Positions 63,498 through 64,000 of a DNA stretch of 64,000 nucleotides are shown here, piece after piece. A program made the translations under genes and the position numbers. Origin of the DNA: Okeanomitos corallinicola TIOX110 (GTDB lineage Bacteria > Cyanobacteriota > Cyanobacteriia > Cyanobacteriales > Nostocaceae); the NCBI RefSeq assembly GCF_038050375.1, contig NZ_CP150886.1, positions 2,397,318-2,461,317 on the forward strand. The letters run 5' to 3'. The first letter of the stretch is position 1. The number at the start of each line of letters is the position of its first letter. Below the pieces are notes generated by a model. That model was not told where the DNA came from and made no database searches. It worked only from the letters and a program-made list of their open reading frames with translations.

Positions 63498-64000
63498 ATG
63501 AATTCTCCTAATTGTTCACTATGGATTTTGGCAGCTAGAACCGATTTGCCATTTATGATGCACACGATACCTCATCTTGTAAAGATGAGTAAATTTAATT
63601 TTAGTGAACGTGTATTAGCTATAGATACAGCACCTTTATCTGGTGATAAACTTCTGAGACCGGGAATTGGAACTTTAGAACAATTGCGTGCTTGTTGTGA
63701 ACAATTAATAAAAGATGGCATTATAGATAAGGTAGTTGATATCAATTATTCCCAAACCTATCACGACCAAGTATATACCAAACATTTTGGGAGTCCTATT
63801 CGCAAAACACATAATTATAAAGGCTATCCAATTTTAGGAACAATTTTTCATATTGAATCTGCTAAAAGTGATTATATGCTGCATTATGACAGCGATATGT
63901 TACTTCACCAACAACCAAATTATAGTTGGATAGATGAAGGTATTAAATTACTGCAAAAACATCCAGAAGTGATGGCAGTAAGACCACTCACTGGTCCACC
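63498..64000 (+). CDS. Glycosyltransferase-like protein, cut by the window end
   Basis: The frame is open from ATG 63498 to the window edge (167 codons). It reads MNSPNCSLWILAARTDLPFM, then MHTIPHLVKMS, VLAIDTAPLSGDKLLRPGIG and YHDQVYTKHFGSP. A DxD-like metal motif occurs in YMLHYDSDMLLHQQ, followed by VMAVRPLTGPP. This resembles GT-A-fold glycosyltransferases, which use DxD to bind the nucleotide sugar. The C-terminal part is missing from the window, so the family and acceptor cannot be named. Confidence 0.65.
   Translation, partial: MNSPNCSLWILAARTDLPFMMHTIPHLVKMSKFNFSERVLAIDTAPLSGDKLLRPGIGTLEQLRACCEQLIKDGIIDKVVDINYSQTYHDQVYTKHFGSPIRKTHNYKGYPILGTIFHIESAKSDYMLHYDSDMLLHQQPNYSWIDEGIKLLQKHPEVMAVRPLTGP

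Overview
The window looks like chromosome from a filamentous, probably heterocyst-forming cyanobacterium (Nostocales: Anabaena, Dolichospermum or a relative). The reasons are AT-rich DNA with many GCGATCGC (HIP1-type) octamers, heptamer and octamer short tandem repeats between genes, a kaiABC cluster whose kaiA is shortened and which is followed by a TolC-type gene in the order known for Anabaena hgdD, a SigG-type ECF sigma factor, an rbp-rpsU pair, PEP-CTERM proteins, a CPP1-like protein and the photosystem II S4 protein. No rRNA, tRNA, CRISPR array or intact insertion sequence was seen.

Region 1 (1-19,015) is the most striking. Five large plus-strand genes encode secreted RTX-type proteins without N-terminal signal peptides. 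Four are predicted phosphorus-scavenging enzymes: a glycerophosphodiesterase inserted into a phytase-like domain, a PhoA-type alkaline phosphatase, a UshA-type 5'-nucleotidase, and a choice-of-anchor/phytase-like protein. All four end in the same roughly 200-residue RTX-like module. Each has, upstream, a run of 8-bp repeats at 11-bp spacing that resembles a cyanobacterial Pho box, and three of the four are followed by near-identical hairpins. The fifth gene encodes a Calx-beta/DUF4114 protein with a related module at its N-terminus. Together they look like a PhoB-controlled, type-I-secreted phosphate-scavenging island.

Region 2 (19,016-21,314) holds a tight four-gene minus-strand operon: a DUF6978-like gene, a DUF1828-type gene, an antitoxin with a PrlF-like C-terminus but no visible AbrB part, and a YhaV-family toxin. 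Region 3 (21,612-36,154) is mainly core and envelope genes: leuS, a phosphoribosyltransferase-like gene, a Uma2 nuclease-like gene, a GGCT-like gene, SigG and its anti-sigma factor, an L,D-transpeptidase, ComFB, an M23 peptidase, an SpkB-type kinase, a metallothionein with an SmtB-like operator, hemL and a secreted protein.

Region 4 (36,155-48,000) contains hisIE, an iron-type porin, a 1.1-kb gap with DnaA-box-like sites, a DUF2811 gene, an OmpR-type regulator, a CPP1-like gene, a DhaM-HPr-EI phosphotransferase fusion, a PD-(D/E)XK plus HEPN-like protein, the PSII S4 protein and two small conserved unknowns. Region 5 (48,170-56,657) is the clock locus: kaiA, kaiB, kaiC and the TolC gene on the minus strand, with a hybrid histidine kinase diverging from kaiA.

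Region 6 (56,658-64,000) has a PEP-CTERM protein, the rbp-rpsU pair, cysQ, ilvC, a type 2 NADH dehydrogenase and the start of a glycosyltransferase cut by the window end. Two ungapped 147-bp repeat copies flank the PEP-CTERM/rpsU/rbp segment, and a 136-bp nested palindrome lies before the last gene.

All family assignments come from reading motifs by eye. No database search was run.
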